Positions 27,666-37,650 of a DNA stretch of 64,000 bases are shown here, piece by piece. Made by a program: the position numbers and the translations under genes. Each line of letters starts with the position of its first letter. Within the stretch, counting starts at the first letter, position 1. Source of the stretch: Paenibacillus wynnii (lineage in GTDB: Bacteria > Bacillota > Bacilli > Paenibacillales > Paenibacillaceae); assembly GCF_000757885.1 (NCBI RefSeq), contig NZ_JQCR01000002.1:434001-498000 (forward strand), read 5' to 3'. The notes beneath the pieces were generated by a model. That model saw only the letters and a list, made by a program, of their open reading frames with translations, was not told the origin of the DNA and did no database searches.

Positions 27666-28946
27666 ATGGATCATAAGCTTGCAGCACCTACTCCGCCGCT
27701 TGGCTGGAACAGTTGGGACTGCTACGGTGCGGCCGTAACAGAAGAAGAAATACGCGGGAATGCGCAGTATATGGCAGAACACCTCAAAGCCTTCGGCTGG
27801 AGCTATAATACCGTCGATATTCAGTGGTACGAGCCTTATGCAAATTCCTCTCAGTATCGGCCATTCGTTCCGCTGGTAATGGATGAATATTCCCGACTTA
27901 TGCCTGCGGAGAACCGGTTCCCTTCCGCAGCGGGCGGTCTTGGATTTAAGCCCTTAGCCGATTATGTGCACAGTCTTGGACTGCAATTCGGCATTCATAT
28001 TATGCGTGGCATACCACGACAGGCTGCCCACGCCGCCACCCCGATCTTAGGTACACCTGTGACGGCACGTGACATTGCACATACGAACTCCATCTGTCCG
28101 TGGAATACGGATATGTACGGTGTTGATGCCTCGAAAGAAGGGGCACAGGCGTACTATGATTCTCTCTTTGAACTATACGCACAATGGGGCGTCGATCTGG
28201 TGAAGGTGGACGACATCGCCGCTTCCAGACTATACGATACTCATCAGCCGGAGATCGCCTTGATCTCCAAGGCCATTAAGCGCTGCGGCCGCCCTATGGT
28301 GCTAAGCCTTTCTCCGGGGCCCGCTCCGGTGGAATACGCGGATTTCTTCACCGAGCATACCAACATGTGGCGCGTGACAGACGACTTCTGGGACCTGTGG
28401 TCGCTGCTGCTGGATATGTTTGACCGCTGTCGGAAATGGCAGGGTGTACCACAGGCCGGCTGCTGGCCGGACTGCGACATGCTGCCGCTCGGGCACATCG
28501 GCATCCGCTCTGTGGATGGCGGCGGAGCGGACCGCTGGACCCGGTTCACACGTGACGAGCAATTGACGATGATGTCGCTCTGGAGCATCTTCCGCTCTCC
28601 GCTAATCTTTGGCGGTGAATTGCGGGATAACGATGACTGGACGCTGTCACTGCTTACCAACCGGGAGGTTCTTCGCATGCACCGGGAGAGCCATGGAGCC
28701 AGAGAAGCGCTCTGCAGAGCTGATCTTATCGTCTGGACAGCCGGGCACTCCGATGGCACCCGTTATGCTGCCGTATTCAACGTCGGCGAGGATCCGCTGC
28801 AACTGGAGTTGGCCCTTGAAAAGATAGGCATGAGCGGAGTCTCCGCCGGCACCGAGATGTGGAGCGGAACGCCTGCCGATTTTGCCGCAGGTGTGCTACG
28901 GACCACAGTGCCGCCGCACGGCGTGCGGCTCTATAGCTTCATGTAA
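27666..28946 (+). CDS. GH27 alpha-galactosidase
   Basis: A 426-residue enzyme, no signal peptide. It opens with PPLGWNSWDCYG, the GH27/melibiase start. The nucleophile is the aspartate of DLVKVDD (about residue 182), and the acid/base is in CWPDCDMLPLG (about residue 271). A C-terminal beta-sandwich domain ends LRTTVPPHGVRLY. It would release alpha-galactose from galactomannan or raffinose-type oligosaccharides inside the cell. AAAGGAG precedes the ATG. It starts 113 bases after the AraC gene. Confidence 0.93.
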   Translation: MDHKLAAPTPPLGWNSWDCYGAAVTEEEIRGNAQYMAEHLKAFGWSYNTVDIQWYEPYANSSQYRPFVPLVMDEYSRLMPAENRFPSAAGGLGFKPLADYVHSLGLQFGIHIMRGIPRQAAHAATPILGTPVTARDIAHTNSICPWNTDMYGVDASKEGAQAYYDSLFELYAQWGVDLVKVDDIAASRLYDTHQPEIALISKAIKRCGRPMVLSLSPGPAPVEYADFFTEHTNMWRVTDDFWDLWSLLLDMFDRCRKWQGVPQAGCWPDCDMLPLGHIGIRSVDGGGADRWTRFTRDEQLTMMSLWSIFRSPLIFGGELRDNDDWTLSLLTNREVLRMHRESHGAREALCRADLIVWTAGHSDGTRYAAVFNVGEDPLQLELALEKIGMSGVSAGTEMWSGTPADFAAGVLRTTVPPHGVRLYSFM

Positions 28947-28948
28947 AT

Positions 28949-28992
28949 AAAAGCCGGTTCTCCAGATTCATCTGGAAACCGGCTTTCTTTTT
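28949..28992 (+). terminator. Terminator after the alpha-galactosidase gene
   Basis: AAAAGCCGGTT pairs with AACCGGCTTT around an inner CCAGA/TCTGG arm, followed by CTTTTT. Confidence 0.9.
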
Positions 28993-29031
28993 ATGCAGAT
29001 GATCAGGTACAAACAAATTCCCGCACCGGAC

Positions 29032-29540
29032 TTAACCGGTACGGGACATTTTTTCAGCATTTCCGACTTCAAAGGCTATCGCTTCGTCGTACCCAAGACC
29101 TTTGGATTTCGTAATCATCTCTTCCTTGAGCTTGTTGTATTGAGCATCCTTTTTGGCGAAGACCATTTTCCAGGAGTATGGTTTCGAGACCTCAATCATG
29201 TTGTTCTTCACAAAATACTCTTTCGCCGTCATAACACCCATGGCTTCACGCCAACTTTTGGTAACCGGATCCGGATTATGGTTTAGTGTTGAAGTCCACA
29301 GGTTGTAGTCATACATTTCTCCGGTATCCGGGTTAATGTTCGTCAGCTTCAACGTTGTATTATTGATCTAATTCGTACCGTCCTTGAAAGTCCCACCGCC
29401 GTATTCCGCCGGTACTGGTTCGGCATTCGCCGGTATTGCCTTCCAGCCGAATTCAGTTACGAACGATTTACCGCTCTCGTCAATATCCCATGCCAATCCC
29501 TTAGGACCATCACCTTGCTTCCCCGGCTTTCCTATAGCGG
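29032..29540 (-). pseudogene. C-terminal remnant of a sugar-binding lipoprotein gene
   Basis: Directly after the stop of the large GH32 gene, the minus strand reads KGLAWDIDESGKSFVTEFGW and continues to a TAG at 29368-29370 in a GTFKDGTN/INNTTLKLTN context. The same frame then runs on as NPDTGEMYDYNLWTSTLNHN to the end at 29032. This is the last third of an LplA-type solute-binding protein. The first two thirds and the signal peptide are absent and there is no ribosome site, so it is dead. It was probably part of a transporter lost beside the fructan genes. Confidence 0.8.
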
Positions 29541-32500
29541 TTATTTATTGACTTTGTCAAGCAATAGCGAGATGATTTGTGCACTTTCTGCACGGTTTAC
29601 ATGTTCATGCGGCATGAACAATTGGTTCCCTCGGCCGCTGACCAAGCCAAGCTCCTGTATGGCAGCGACCGCATTTGCAGCCCAGCCGCTAATCGTACCG
29701 GCATCCTTAAAATTACTTAAGCGATTGCCGGCAGTGTTCTGTCCTGTATGCATCAGATATGCTTTGTAAATCATGGTCGCCATTTCTTCACGGCTTATGG
29801 TTTCCTCCGGTGCAAAGGTATCTAAGCTTCTTCCAGTAACAATTCCCGCTTCGTATGCTGCGGCAATGGAAGAAGCGTACCCTTTCGTGGGTTCTACATC
29901 CTTGAATGCAGTTAAATTCGTCGCTGTTATTCCGAGTGCACGAGTAATCAAGGAAGCAAATTCAGCCCTGCTCACCTCTTGCTTCGGTGCAAATGCCGTT
30001 TCACTTACACCTAAGACAATTTGTTTCGCAGCCATCCTTTTTATTACGTCATGGGCCCAAAAAGAAGCATTAACATCTTCAAAGGATTTGTCATAAGTAA
30101 GGACGGCAAACTTACTGAAATGACTCACATTCGCCGTCCATTTATCGTCTGAAAAGGCTCCGCCCATATACTCCAGTCTGCCGTCATCTGCGATGTAATA
30201 AATGCCCGTCAGATCTTGGTTGGAATTCTCCTTTGCACTCAGCCTGATTGTGACGGGTTTGGAGAATTTCTCAAGCGTGAGCATCGTTCCATCGGGCCTC
30301 ACAATAGACAATTTGAAGTCGTAGATTTCTCCGGTTGCAGAGATGACTGCCTGATTCTTATCTCCGACTAGCCCAAGCAGTTCTTTGCTTTGCTCTGAAG
30401 ATAAAACTTCCATTTCAAAAGAGATCTTCGCTTGATCCAGTTCACTGCCCGTGACCTTCGATTGTAGTTCCTTTAGTACTTCTGCGGGAACTTCGACTTC
30501 CACATCTGCATTTTTTACTATCAGGGCATTCTTGCCGTCATTTGCAGCCATAGTCACAGGGAACAGCACCTGCCGCTCTCCCTTTTTCATCTCGAATGAC
30601 AAGCTGTTCTTACTCGGAGGAGTGGTTGGATGAACTGGACCGTTCGGGTTAGACGGATTCGCCGGATTTTGCACCTTAACCGGTACATTGAAATCATCGA
30701 CGTTGATATGTCCGAAACCACCTGTGGATTGGTCAACCACCTTGATATAAAGCTCCTGGCCGATATACAGCGAAGCATCCCAAATCTTTCTTTGATACTC
30801 CTCATAATTAGTAGCTGTCTCTTTAAATAGTTCTTTACCGTCCGATGCCCGGATCAGCGCAACATATAGCTTGTCAATATCACGCCCGCCACTAATCAGG
30901 AAGTTGATCTTACCATTCCCGCCAAGGACAAAATTCTGCGATTTCAGCATTCCAGTCAAGCTGTCACCGCCGGCCTCTTCGTTAAAGCCCCACAAATGAT
31001 AACCGCCCGGAATTTTATGCGACGGATTGAAGTAGATCGTGTCCCAGAAAAACTGGGCACCGGTCACATGGACATCTTGGAAAGCGTCTCCTTCTGTAGT
31101 CCAGCCTGTTAAGTCGCCTGTGGCAAAATCATGGTTAGGCAGATCCGTAATATCGGTGTGGACGGAGTTATCCCAGTTGTTAGGCACATCGACCGGAGCA
31201 GCCTGTTCACCCGTCAAGGCATTCATATTCCATACTTCCATCGACTTGACCGTAATATCGTTGTCGGCCCAGACCTGCAATCCCAAGGAATCGTATCTTC
31301 CTACGTACACACGTGTGGTCAGTTTTTTCTTGTTATTGGCAAAAGCTTCAACAACCGAGCGATCCAGAAAAATATGGAGCTTTAGGTTCTCTCCGTCCAG
31401 ATCCACGTATCCGCCTTGAATGCCATCCACGCGCACATCCGGATCTATGCTGCTCTTAGTCCGGTCCACATTGAAAGTTCCGTTCGTTTTGTCATAGTAA
31501 ATCAGCGTTTCCTCCTGGCCGTTATCGGAGCGCCGTACTTTAAGACCAAATTTTTGGGATTCGCCCGGTTCGATCTCCATCACAATCTCCAGCATGTCGC
31601 CTTTGACTTTCTGGATCAATTGATTGGCAGCCTGCAATTTTTTGTCTGCAAAATCAACCAATTTAGCACCTCGTAGACTCTGCAATTCTTGAATCGGTTC
31701 TATGCGCAATTCATCATGCTCATCCAGACTTAACGAAACTGGCAGAGCTAAATTATGAGCCCATCCAGCTTGATATTCGGCCTGCGGTGTTCTTACATTC
31801 TGCACCATGGAATAAACGACCGTTCTTCCATCGGGAGTGACCATACCACTCTCTGCAGTTAAATATCCGTCGCCCACATCCATTTTGGAGGGGGTGTCTT
31901 GATCAGGTATAAACTTGAAGTTATCCCTGTCCCAGGTTCCAATCCAGTAAAAAACCTCAACATCTCTTTGCACATCGTTTGCTGGCGGTACATGCTCCGG
32001 CTTTTCATGTGGATTGATCATGAAGATATACTTTTCTTTGCCCTTGCTATCCTTACCTAACGGCAACAGTACCGGCAATTCCCATACCGTGCCTAGCTCC
32101 GGGTAAAGGCTTCTGTCACTGACATATAAGGGTCCCTTATACTCCCAGTTGTACATATCATCGGATACGTATACCAATGCTGTTCCGCTGCTGAAGTCTT
32201 TAAGACCGGATGTTACTAGCTGATACCACTTATCCGTCTCTTTGTCATACCATACAAACGGGTCCCTGAATTCGTTATGAATACCGTTTCCATTCTGCTC
32301 TGTAACCGGTTCAGGATGTTTCTCCCACTTCTCCAATTTAGGGTCCGATAAATCGGCCGGAGTTACCAGCCCTGTTCTTTGGTTCGGCGATAGAGCGTCA
32401 TTGCCGGCGGTGTAGAACAGAACAGGTTTTCCGTCACGGTCATACGCTGCGCTGCCAGACCATGCACCATCCGGATCGAGGGTGCCCGCTTCAGGTGCAA

Positions 32501-35186
32501 GCGCTGGTCTCACATTTTCCCAATGTACCATATCGTCGCTCACCCAATGTCCCCAGTGGATTTGATGCCAGTATGGACCCTGCGGGTTATGCTGATAAAA
32601 TAAATGATATTTGCCGTTATAATAAATCGGTGCATGCGCTTCATTCATCCAGTTTTGCGGAGGCATCGCATGGTACTGCGGACGATGCTGATCACCGTCG
32701 AGAACACTGGGGTCTTCATCGATATCACCATTTGCAATTTCCGGAATCGCGCCGCTGTGAAGCGACTTTACACTCTCATATTCAGCAAGGATCTCTTGAC
32801 CCGTGAGCGCTTTATTCTGCAGTTTCACTTCATCGATAAGTCCACTGAACATGTTATACGAGAACAGGCCCGCCAGTTCTACGGGTTTATTATTTTTCCC
32901 GATAAGCAGGCTTGCTGTAGATGATGTGATTGGAACATTGAGGGGGGTTGCTTGGGAAGCCACTTCCTCACCGTTCAGGTACAGCTTAATCATTCCAGCT
33001 CCCTTGTCGAAGGTGGCCGTTATATAATTCCACTTGTATTTCTCAAGCGGGTGATCCTTAACCCATACCTGAATCCACTGGCCGCCAATCCCAACCTGCA
33101 TGGACCATGATCCGTGCCGGTACATCCCTAGGGCGAATCCTTCAGCCTTTTCCTGATCGGATTGATTCACAATTGCAGACAGCTTATTGCCGTCTCCCCA
33201 TTCATAGCTGCGCGGAGCAACCCACGCTTCGATCGTTAGCGCGTCGCTTACTTGAAGGGTATCCTTTGCATTGACCTCAATATAATTTGAGTATCCATCA
33301 AACAACAGGGCGCCGCCTTTTACTCCGCGCGGAGTCCATCTCGGATCCTTGGAGGCCATATATCTGGCGTTATTAAACACATAATTTACATTATGTTGAA
33401 GATTTTGCATTTCCTCAAGCGCCTTCTTTCCTGCGCCTTCATCAAATTTCATATGAAATATGATACCCGTTCCATTGGCTTGAAAAGCATCAACGGAGAT
33501 ACTAGCCTGATCGGATTGATCTACAACCTTGATATAAAGCCTCTTATTGAAATATTTTTGAATGTTCCAGGAAATATTCTCATTGGAACCGACAACCCCG
33601 GTTTTTGCAAGCTGATCGTTAGTGCCAGCATCATATAATGCGACATAGGCATCCTCCGGATGAACGATGTCTACAATGGTGAAGCTAATCGTCCCATTTC
33701 CATGAAGTGTGAAGGCACTGGAAGTAATTGAGCCCTTCCCTTCCTTGGTGGACTTAGCATAGAAGTTGCCTTCTTTTCCGGCACCACCTTCATCGGTCAC
33801 TTGAAAAGCATCTCCCTCAACCACCCAGCCCTCAAAGTCTCCAGTCTCAAAGCCGCGATTCGCGATTTCGGTCGGGATAATGTTGTCGGCCATAATACCC
33901 TCTTCCGGTACAATTTCATTGAATGTATGGAAGGCATCCGCAAATATCACACCCCAATCCGAGAGTGCATGGTCGATGATCTCTATATATAGTCTCTTGC
34001 CGATATACTTGGACAGGTCAGCTTTATACTCTTGCATATTAGCGAGTCTCATGCCCTGTTCCGGGTCAGGGAACCCGGAATCGTTAAATTCGCTGTTGCC
34101 ATATCTGGCAATTAAGTTTCCCGTATCCGCATCACTGATGCTGACATATGCCTGATCTGTATGCTTGCCTCCGCCCAGTCTGAAGGAAATCCAGCCTGTT
34201 CCTCCTAATTCAAAGGTGCTGGAACGAAGCACACCTGTCGCAGATTCGGCATACTTCCAACCATTTATATGATAGGCTCCTTCCTGATTGTAAGGAACAT
34301 CTTCCGCCCACCAGGTAGTTTCATCCGATACGCTGTTTGAACCAAACGCTTCACCTTCCACAACGGTCCACCCGGTCAGATCCCCTGTTTCAAAGCTTGG
34401 ATTATCTACCTGGTATCGCTTGAAATCCGGCTTGATATCCGTGGCAATGATACCTTCGGCAGGCTCGGATTCATGATACATAAAGAAAGCATCTGCAAAA
34501 ATCAGTCCCCAGTCTGAGGTTGCATTATCTACGATCTCCACATATAGGTTCTTGCCCAAATAATCGGATAGATTCGCCTTGTATTGCTCCATATTGGCAA
34601 GCCGCAAGCCCTGGTCGGGATTTGGAAAGCCTACGTCTGCAAATGCGGTATTCCCATATCTAGCAATCACTTGACCCGTATCCGCTTCTACGATATTTAC
34701 ATATACCTTGTCAGGATTTTTTGCAGCCCCGAGTTTAAAGCTAATCCAACCGCTGCCTTCGAGTTCGAAAATGCTGGACCGTAGTACTCCTGTAGCAGCC
34801 TCGTCATACTTCCAGCCGTTTAGATGATAATCCCCCTCTTGGTTATACGGGATTTTTTCCGCCCACCAAGTGGTTTCGTCCGATACGCTGTTCTCACCGA
34901 AAGCTTGACCTCTGACAACTGTCCAACCAGACATATCCCCATTTTCAAAACCTGGGTTCTCAATTTGGTAGACCGTATCCGTGACGGATGAGCTCAAACC
35001 TTCAGTTGGATTCTGATAGACCGCATCTGTAACGGACAATCCTATATTTGCCTTTGGAAGGGTCGTTTCTCTAACATTAGAACCTGGCTTAGCTGCCACC
35101 GAGATTCCGGGAGCAACCAGCTGGAGAACTATAACCCCTATCACCATTTTGGATATCCAAGGTTTTCTACCTTTAGCTTTTCTCAT
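29541..35186 (-). CDS. Giant SLH-anchored multidomain GH32 fructan-cleaving enzyme
   Basis: A 1881-residue secreted protein. A signal peptide (residues 1-32) is followed by two closely similar carbohydrate-binding-like modules (about 75-240 and 255-420, each with NPxFExGDxxGWTVV), a shorter third one (430-560), a LamG domain (575-800), the GH32 catalytic part (about 830-1310), a fourth module (1320-1480), a Pro/Asn-rich linker, a beta-rich domain (1510-1690), and three SLH repeats (about 1703-1881). In GH32 the nucleophile motif reads WMNEAHAP (Glu near 849) where the family has WMNDPNG; RDPF is kept, and the acid/base motif is WELP, not WECP. LamG plus this motif recalls levanase or cycloinulo-oligosaccharide fructanotransferase relatives. 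AAGGAGG precedes the ATG. It should cut levan or inulin at the cell surface. Confidence 0.9.
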   Translation of the reverse strand: MRKAKGRKPWISKMVIGVIVLQLVAPGISVAAKPGSNVRETTLPKANIGLSVTDAVYQNPTEGLSSSVTDTVYQIENPGFENGDMSGWTVVRGQAFGENSVSDETTWWAEKIPYNQEGDYHLNGWKYDEAATGVLRSSIFELEGSGWISFKLGAAKNPDKVYVNIVEADTGQVIARYGNTAFADVGFPNPDQGLRLANMEQYKANLSDYLGKNLYVEIVDNATSDWGLIFADAFFMYHESEPAEGIIATDIKPDFKRYQVDNPSFETGDLTGWTVVEGEAFGSNSVSDETTWWAEDVPYNQEGAYHINGWKYAESATGVLRSSTFELGGTGWISFRLGGGKHTDQAYVSISDADTGNLIARYGNSEFNDSGFPDPEQGMRLANMQEYKADLSKYIGKRLYIEIIDHALSDWGVIFADAFHTFNEIVPEEGIMADNIIPTEIANRGFETGDFEGWVVEGDAFQVTDEGGAGKEGNFYAKSTKEGKGSITSSAFTLHGNGTISFTIVDIVHPEDAYVALYDAGTNDQLAKTGVVGSNENISWNIQKYFNKRLYIKVVDQSDQASISVDAFQANGTGIIFHMKFDEGAGKKALEEMQNLQHNVNYVFNNARYMASKDPRWTPRGVKGGALLFDGYSNYIEVNAKDTLQVSDALTIEAWVAPRSYEWGDGNKLSAIVNQSDQEKAEGFALGMYRHGSWSMQVGIGGQWIQVWVKDHPLEKYKWNYITATFDKGAGMIKLYLNGEEVASQATPLNVPITSSTASLLIGKNNKPVELAGLFSYNMFSGLIDEVKLQNKALTGQEILAEYESVKSLHSGAIPEIANGDIDEDPSVLDGDQHRPQYHAMPPQNWMNEAHAPIYYNGKYHLFYQHNPQGPYWHQIHWGHWVSDDMVHWENVRPALAPEAGTLDPDGAWSGSAAYDRDGKPVLFYTAGNDALSPNQRTGLVTPADLSDPKLEKWEKHPEPVTEQNGNGIHNEFRDPFVWYDKETDKWYQLVTSGLKDFSSGTALVYVSDDMYNWEYKGPLYVSDRSLYPELGTVWELPVLLPLGKDSKGKEKYIFMINPHEKPEHVPPANDVQRDVEVFYWIGTWDRDNFKFIPDQDTPSKMDVGDGYLTAESGMVTPDGRTVVYSMVQNVRTPQAEYQAGWAHNLALPVSLSLDEHDELRIEPIQELQSLRGAKLVDFADKKLQAANQLIQKVKGDMLEIVMEIEPGESQKFGLKVRRSDNGQEETLIYYDKTNGTFNVDRTKSSIDPDVRVDGIQGGYVDLDGENLKLHIFLDRSVVEAFANNKKKLTTRVYVGRYDSLGLQVWADNDITVKSMEVWNMNALTGEQAAPVDVPNNWDNSVHTDITDLPNHDFATGDLTGWTTEGDAFQDVHVTGAQFFWDTIYFNPSHKIPGGYHLWGFNEEAGGDSLTGMLKSQNFVLGGNGKINFLISGGRDIDKLYVALIRASDGKELFKETATNYEEYQRKIWDASLYIGQELYIKVVDQSTGGFGHINVDDFNVPVKVQNPANPSNPNGPVHPTTPPSKNSLSFEMKKGERQVLFPVTMAANDGKNALIVKNADVEVEVPAEVLKELQSKVTGSELDQAKISFEMEVLSSEQSKELLGLVGDKNQAVISATGEIYDFKLSIVRPDGTMLTLEKFSKPVTIRLSAKENSNQDLTGIYYIADDGRLEYMGGAFSDDKWTANVSHFSKFAVLTYDKSFEDVNASFWAHDVIKRMAAKQIVLGVSETAFAPKQEVSRAEFASLITRALGITATNLTAFKDVEPTKGYASSIAAAYEAGIVTGRSLDTFAPEETISREEMATMIYKAYLMHTGQNTAGNRLSNFKDAGTISGWAANAVAAIQELGLVSGRGNQLFMPHEHVNRAESAQIISLLLDKVNK

Positions 35187-35273
35187 TCAAGAGCCTCCTT
35201 CATACCTAATTTCGAGATGCTCTCCTAGTACAAGGATGAATAGTCATAAACTATGAAAGGAGAGAAATTAAAT

Positions 35274-35354
35274 AAAGCGCTTCCAATTAATTTAATTCAA
35301 ATCTTCTTTATCGTTCTTCTTTGAGCCCAATGGCAAGAAGCGCCAAAGCGCTTC
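35274..35354 (-). promoter_or_regulatory. Two GAAGCGCTTT sites before the giant GH32 gene
   Basis: In the 170-base gap, AAAGCGCTTC occurs at 35274-35283 and 35345-35354 (GAAGCGCTTT on the coding strand), 71 bases apart. The first, extended to TTGGAAGCGCTTTA, fits a CcpA catabolite box well. The second lies in an 18-base inverted repeat (35337-35354). They differ from the GAAACGTTTC operators upstream of the operon, so CcpA is a better candidate than the local LacI protein. Confidence 0.5.
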
Positions 35355-35356
35355 AG

Positions 35357-37636
35357 CTACCAAATGGACTGTATATTCCAAATCTCCACAGATTTAACAA
35401 GTGGTTCTCCATCTCCCCAGAACTCTAACCCCACAGCATCCTTACGACTTGGATATACTCGGGTCGTAAGGCTTTTCAGACTGTTGGCATAGACTTCAAC
35501 CATGGAGCGGTCCAAATAGATGTGAAGCTTCAGATTCTCTCCTAGCAGCTCCAGCTTCCCTCCTTGAACCCCTCTACCCTTTTCACCCGGATGCAGAGTC
35601 GTTTTCGTCCGGTCTGCCAAGAGCATATTTTCATTAAAATCATAATACAGCAATGTTTCTTCTTCTCCATCCGGTGAACACCGGACTTTGATTCCAAGTT
35701 GTGTTGCACTGCAGGGTTCCAGTTCCACTTGAATTTCAAGCATGTCACCTTGAACATCCCTTAGCGATAGATTAGCCTCAGCCAAAGACTTGTCCCGAAA
35801 CGACAGCAGTTTAGTACCGCGCAGGGACTGAAGTTCCTGAATCGGCTCGATTCCCAGCCGTCCGTCCTCCCTCAGATATACACTAAGCGGCAAGCCGCCA
35901 TTATGGGCCCAGCCCGATTGGTATTCAAGTTCAGATGTCCGGTCGCCTTGAGCTATTGTAAATATAATTTTTCTGCCCGTCTTTGGATCCACCATTCCGC
36001 TTGGGCCAGTAAAATGAAAATCACCAACGTCAATCAGTTCTGGCTCTGCTTGATCTGGAATAAATAAAAGATTGTGTCTATCAAGCTCCCCGATCCAATA
36101 GAATACCTCGACATCAGCTCCCTTTCCCACTGGACTGACCAATAGGAGATGTTTATGTTGGCCATCTTTGTCAGCACCAAGAGGGAGAAACACAGGAAGC
36201 TCCCAGATAGGTCCAAGATATGGGAACTTCAGAATATCCGCTTCAAAGAATGGCCCTTTGTACGTCCAGTTCAGCATGTCCTCTGACGCAAATGCCAGCG
36301 CTGCTCCGCCTCCGCCTTCCACTCCAGACCCAACCAAGGCATACCAGCCGTCCTCATCCTTCCATACGAACGGGTCCCGGAAATCCCCGAACACCCCCAT
36401 TCCTTTCTTCTGTACGATGAGCGGCTCCGGATGTTTGACCCATTGAACCAAATCCGAGTCTTCATCCTGGGAATAAGTACTTCGGGCAAGTGCAACACTC
36501 TGATTCGGCGAAGCACTGTCATTTCCCGCCGTAAAGAATAAGACAGGCAAGCCGTCTGCATCATAAGTCGCGCTTCCCGACCAGATTCCGTCTGGTGCAA
36601 GCTGATCCTTTTCAGGTGCCAGGGCTACTGGAAGATCACGCCAATGTACCAGATCCTTACTTACCCAATGTCCCCAATGGATATGATAAAAGAACGGTCC
36701 AAGCGGGTTATGCTGATAGAACAAGTGATATTGCCCGTCAAAATAGATCGGTGCATGAGGTTCGTTCATCCAATGAGCAGGTGGGCTCACATGGTACTGT
36801 GGTCTGTGCCGATCCGTCAGCAGAGGTGTACGGTCCAGCTTGATCTGGTCATATTGAACTTGCGGATGGACACCCCCATATGCAGAATTTAGCACATGCT
36901 GATAAGAAGCGGCCACTTCCTCTGCACTTAAGGCCCGTTTATAGAACTTCAGCTCATCGATGATACCGCTGAACATCTGTAGGCTGAATACTTCTACCAA
37001 CAGGCTGCTCTGATTATTCTTGCCAATAAGAAGATCCATGTCCACTGCCTCAAGTAATCGGGAACCGCGAGGCACGGCACTAGAAGCTATTTCACTGCCG
37101 TTCAAATATAGCTTGATTTCACCTTGATTCCCGTCGAACACGGCGTTCACGTATGACCATTCATTCTTGGGCAGTTCATAACCTTCCGGAGACCAAAGCT
37201 CCTTCCAGTTTCCTCCTTCCAGCCCAACCTGAAAGGACCAAGACCCGTGCCGAAACATGCCTAGAAGATAACCTTGCTTACGCTCCATATTGTGGCGGTT
37301 CACAATAGCAGTCAACTTTCCTTGATGACCTAAGTCATAGGAACGCGGTGCCAACCATACTCCTATACTTAGTGCTGATAGGAATTCCTGCTCGCCTTTC
37401 GTGTTTTCTTCATTCACCGAGTGGGCAATAGAAGTGGAGTAACCGTCGAACAGAAGTCCGCTTCCCGTTACGCCCTGTCTCCACTGCGGACCAGAGAGTT
37501 CGGTAAACTCCGCTTGATTATAGATGGACTGAATATCATCCTGGACTTGGGACACGCTTTCCAAAGCGCTTGCTCCGGTGCCTTCATTAAAGGCCCAGTG
37601 CATTATCAGTCCTTGATCGACGTTTATGTGACCCAT
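35357..37636 (-). CDS. Intracellular LamG-GH32 fructan hydrolase or transferase
   Basis: A 759-residue protein without signal peptide: LamG/concanavalin-like domain at residues about 8-235 and GH32 at about 275-759. It is a close relative of the middle of the giant enzyme, sharing the unusual WMNEPHAP motif (Glu near 292), FRDPFVW, and WELPVFLPLG. The nucleophile position is thus Glu rather than Asp in both proteins. It starts 14 bases after the stop of the fructokinase-GH32 gene, with GGGAGG before the ATG, so it is in the same operon. It would act on imported fructo-oligosaccharides, or on cyclic ones if it is related to the fructanotransferases. Confidence 0.88.
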   Translation of the reverse strand: MGHINVDQGLIMHWAFNEGTGASALESVSQVQDDIQSIYNQAEFTELSGPQWRQGVTGSGLLFDGYSTSIAHSVNEENTKGEQEFLSALSIGVWLAPRSYDLGHQGKLTAIVNRHNMERKQGYLLGMFRHGSWSFQVGLEGGNWKELWSPEGYELPKNEWSYVNAVFDGNQGEIKLYLNGSEIASSAVPRGSRLLEAVDMDLLIGKNNQSSLLVEVFSLQMFSGIIDELKFYKRALSAEEVAASYQHVLNSAYGGVHPQVQYDQIKLDRTPLLTDRHRPQYHVSPPAHWMNEPHAPIYFDGQYHLFYQHNPLGPFFYHIHWGHWVSKDLVHWRDLPVALAPEKDQLAPDGIWSGSATYDADGLPVLFFTAGNDSASPNQSVALARSTYSQDEDSDLVQWVKHPEPLIVQKKGMGVFGDFRDPFVWKDEDGWYALVGSGVEGGGGAALAFASEDMLNWTYKGPFFEADILKFPYLGPIWELPVFLPLGADKDGQHKHLLLVSPVGKGADVEVFYWIGELDRHNLLFIPDQAEPELIDVGDFHFTGPSGMVDPKTGRKIIFTIAQGDRTSELEYQSGWAHNGGLPLSVYLREDGRLGIEPIQELQSLRGTKLLSFRDKSLAEANLSLRDVQGDMLEIQVELEPCSATQLGIKVRCSPDGEEETLLYYDFNENMLLADRTKTTLHPGEKGRGVQGGKLELLGENLKLHIYLDRSMVEVYANSLKSLTTRVYPSRKDAVGLEFWGDGEPLVKSVEIWNIQSIW

Positions 37637-37650
37637 TCATCATTCCTCCC

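Noticed and set aside
35337..35354. Terminator between the two LamG-GH32 genes
   Set aside because: The 18-base inverted repeat has no T-tract and contains the GAAGCGCTTT element, so a regulatory site is more likely.
37558..37572. AAGCGCTT cre-like sequence inside the 35357-37636 gene
   Set aside because: It is coding sequence (Ala-Ser-Ala-Leu-Glu) and only half matches a catabolite box.
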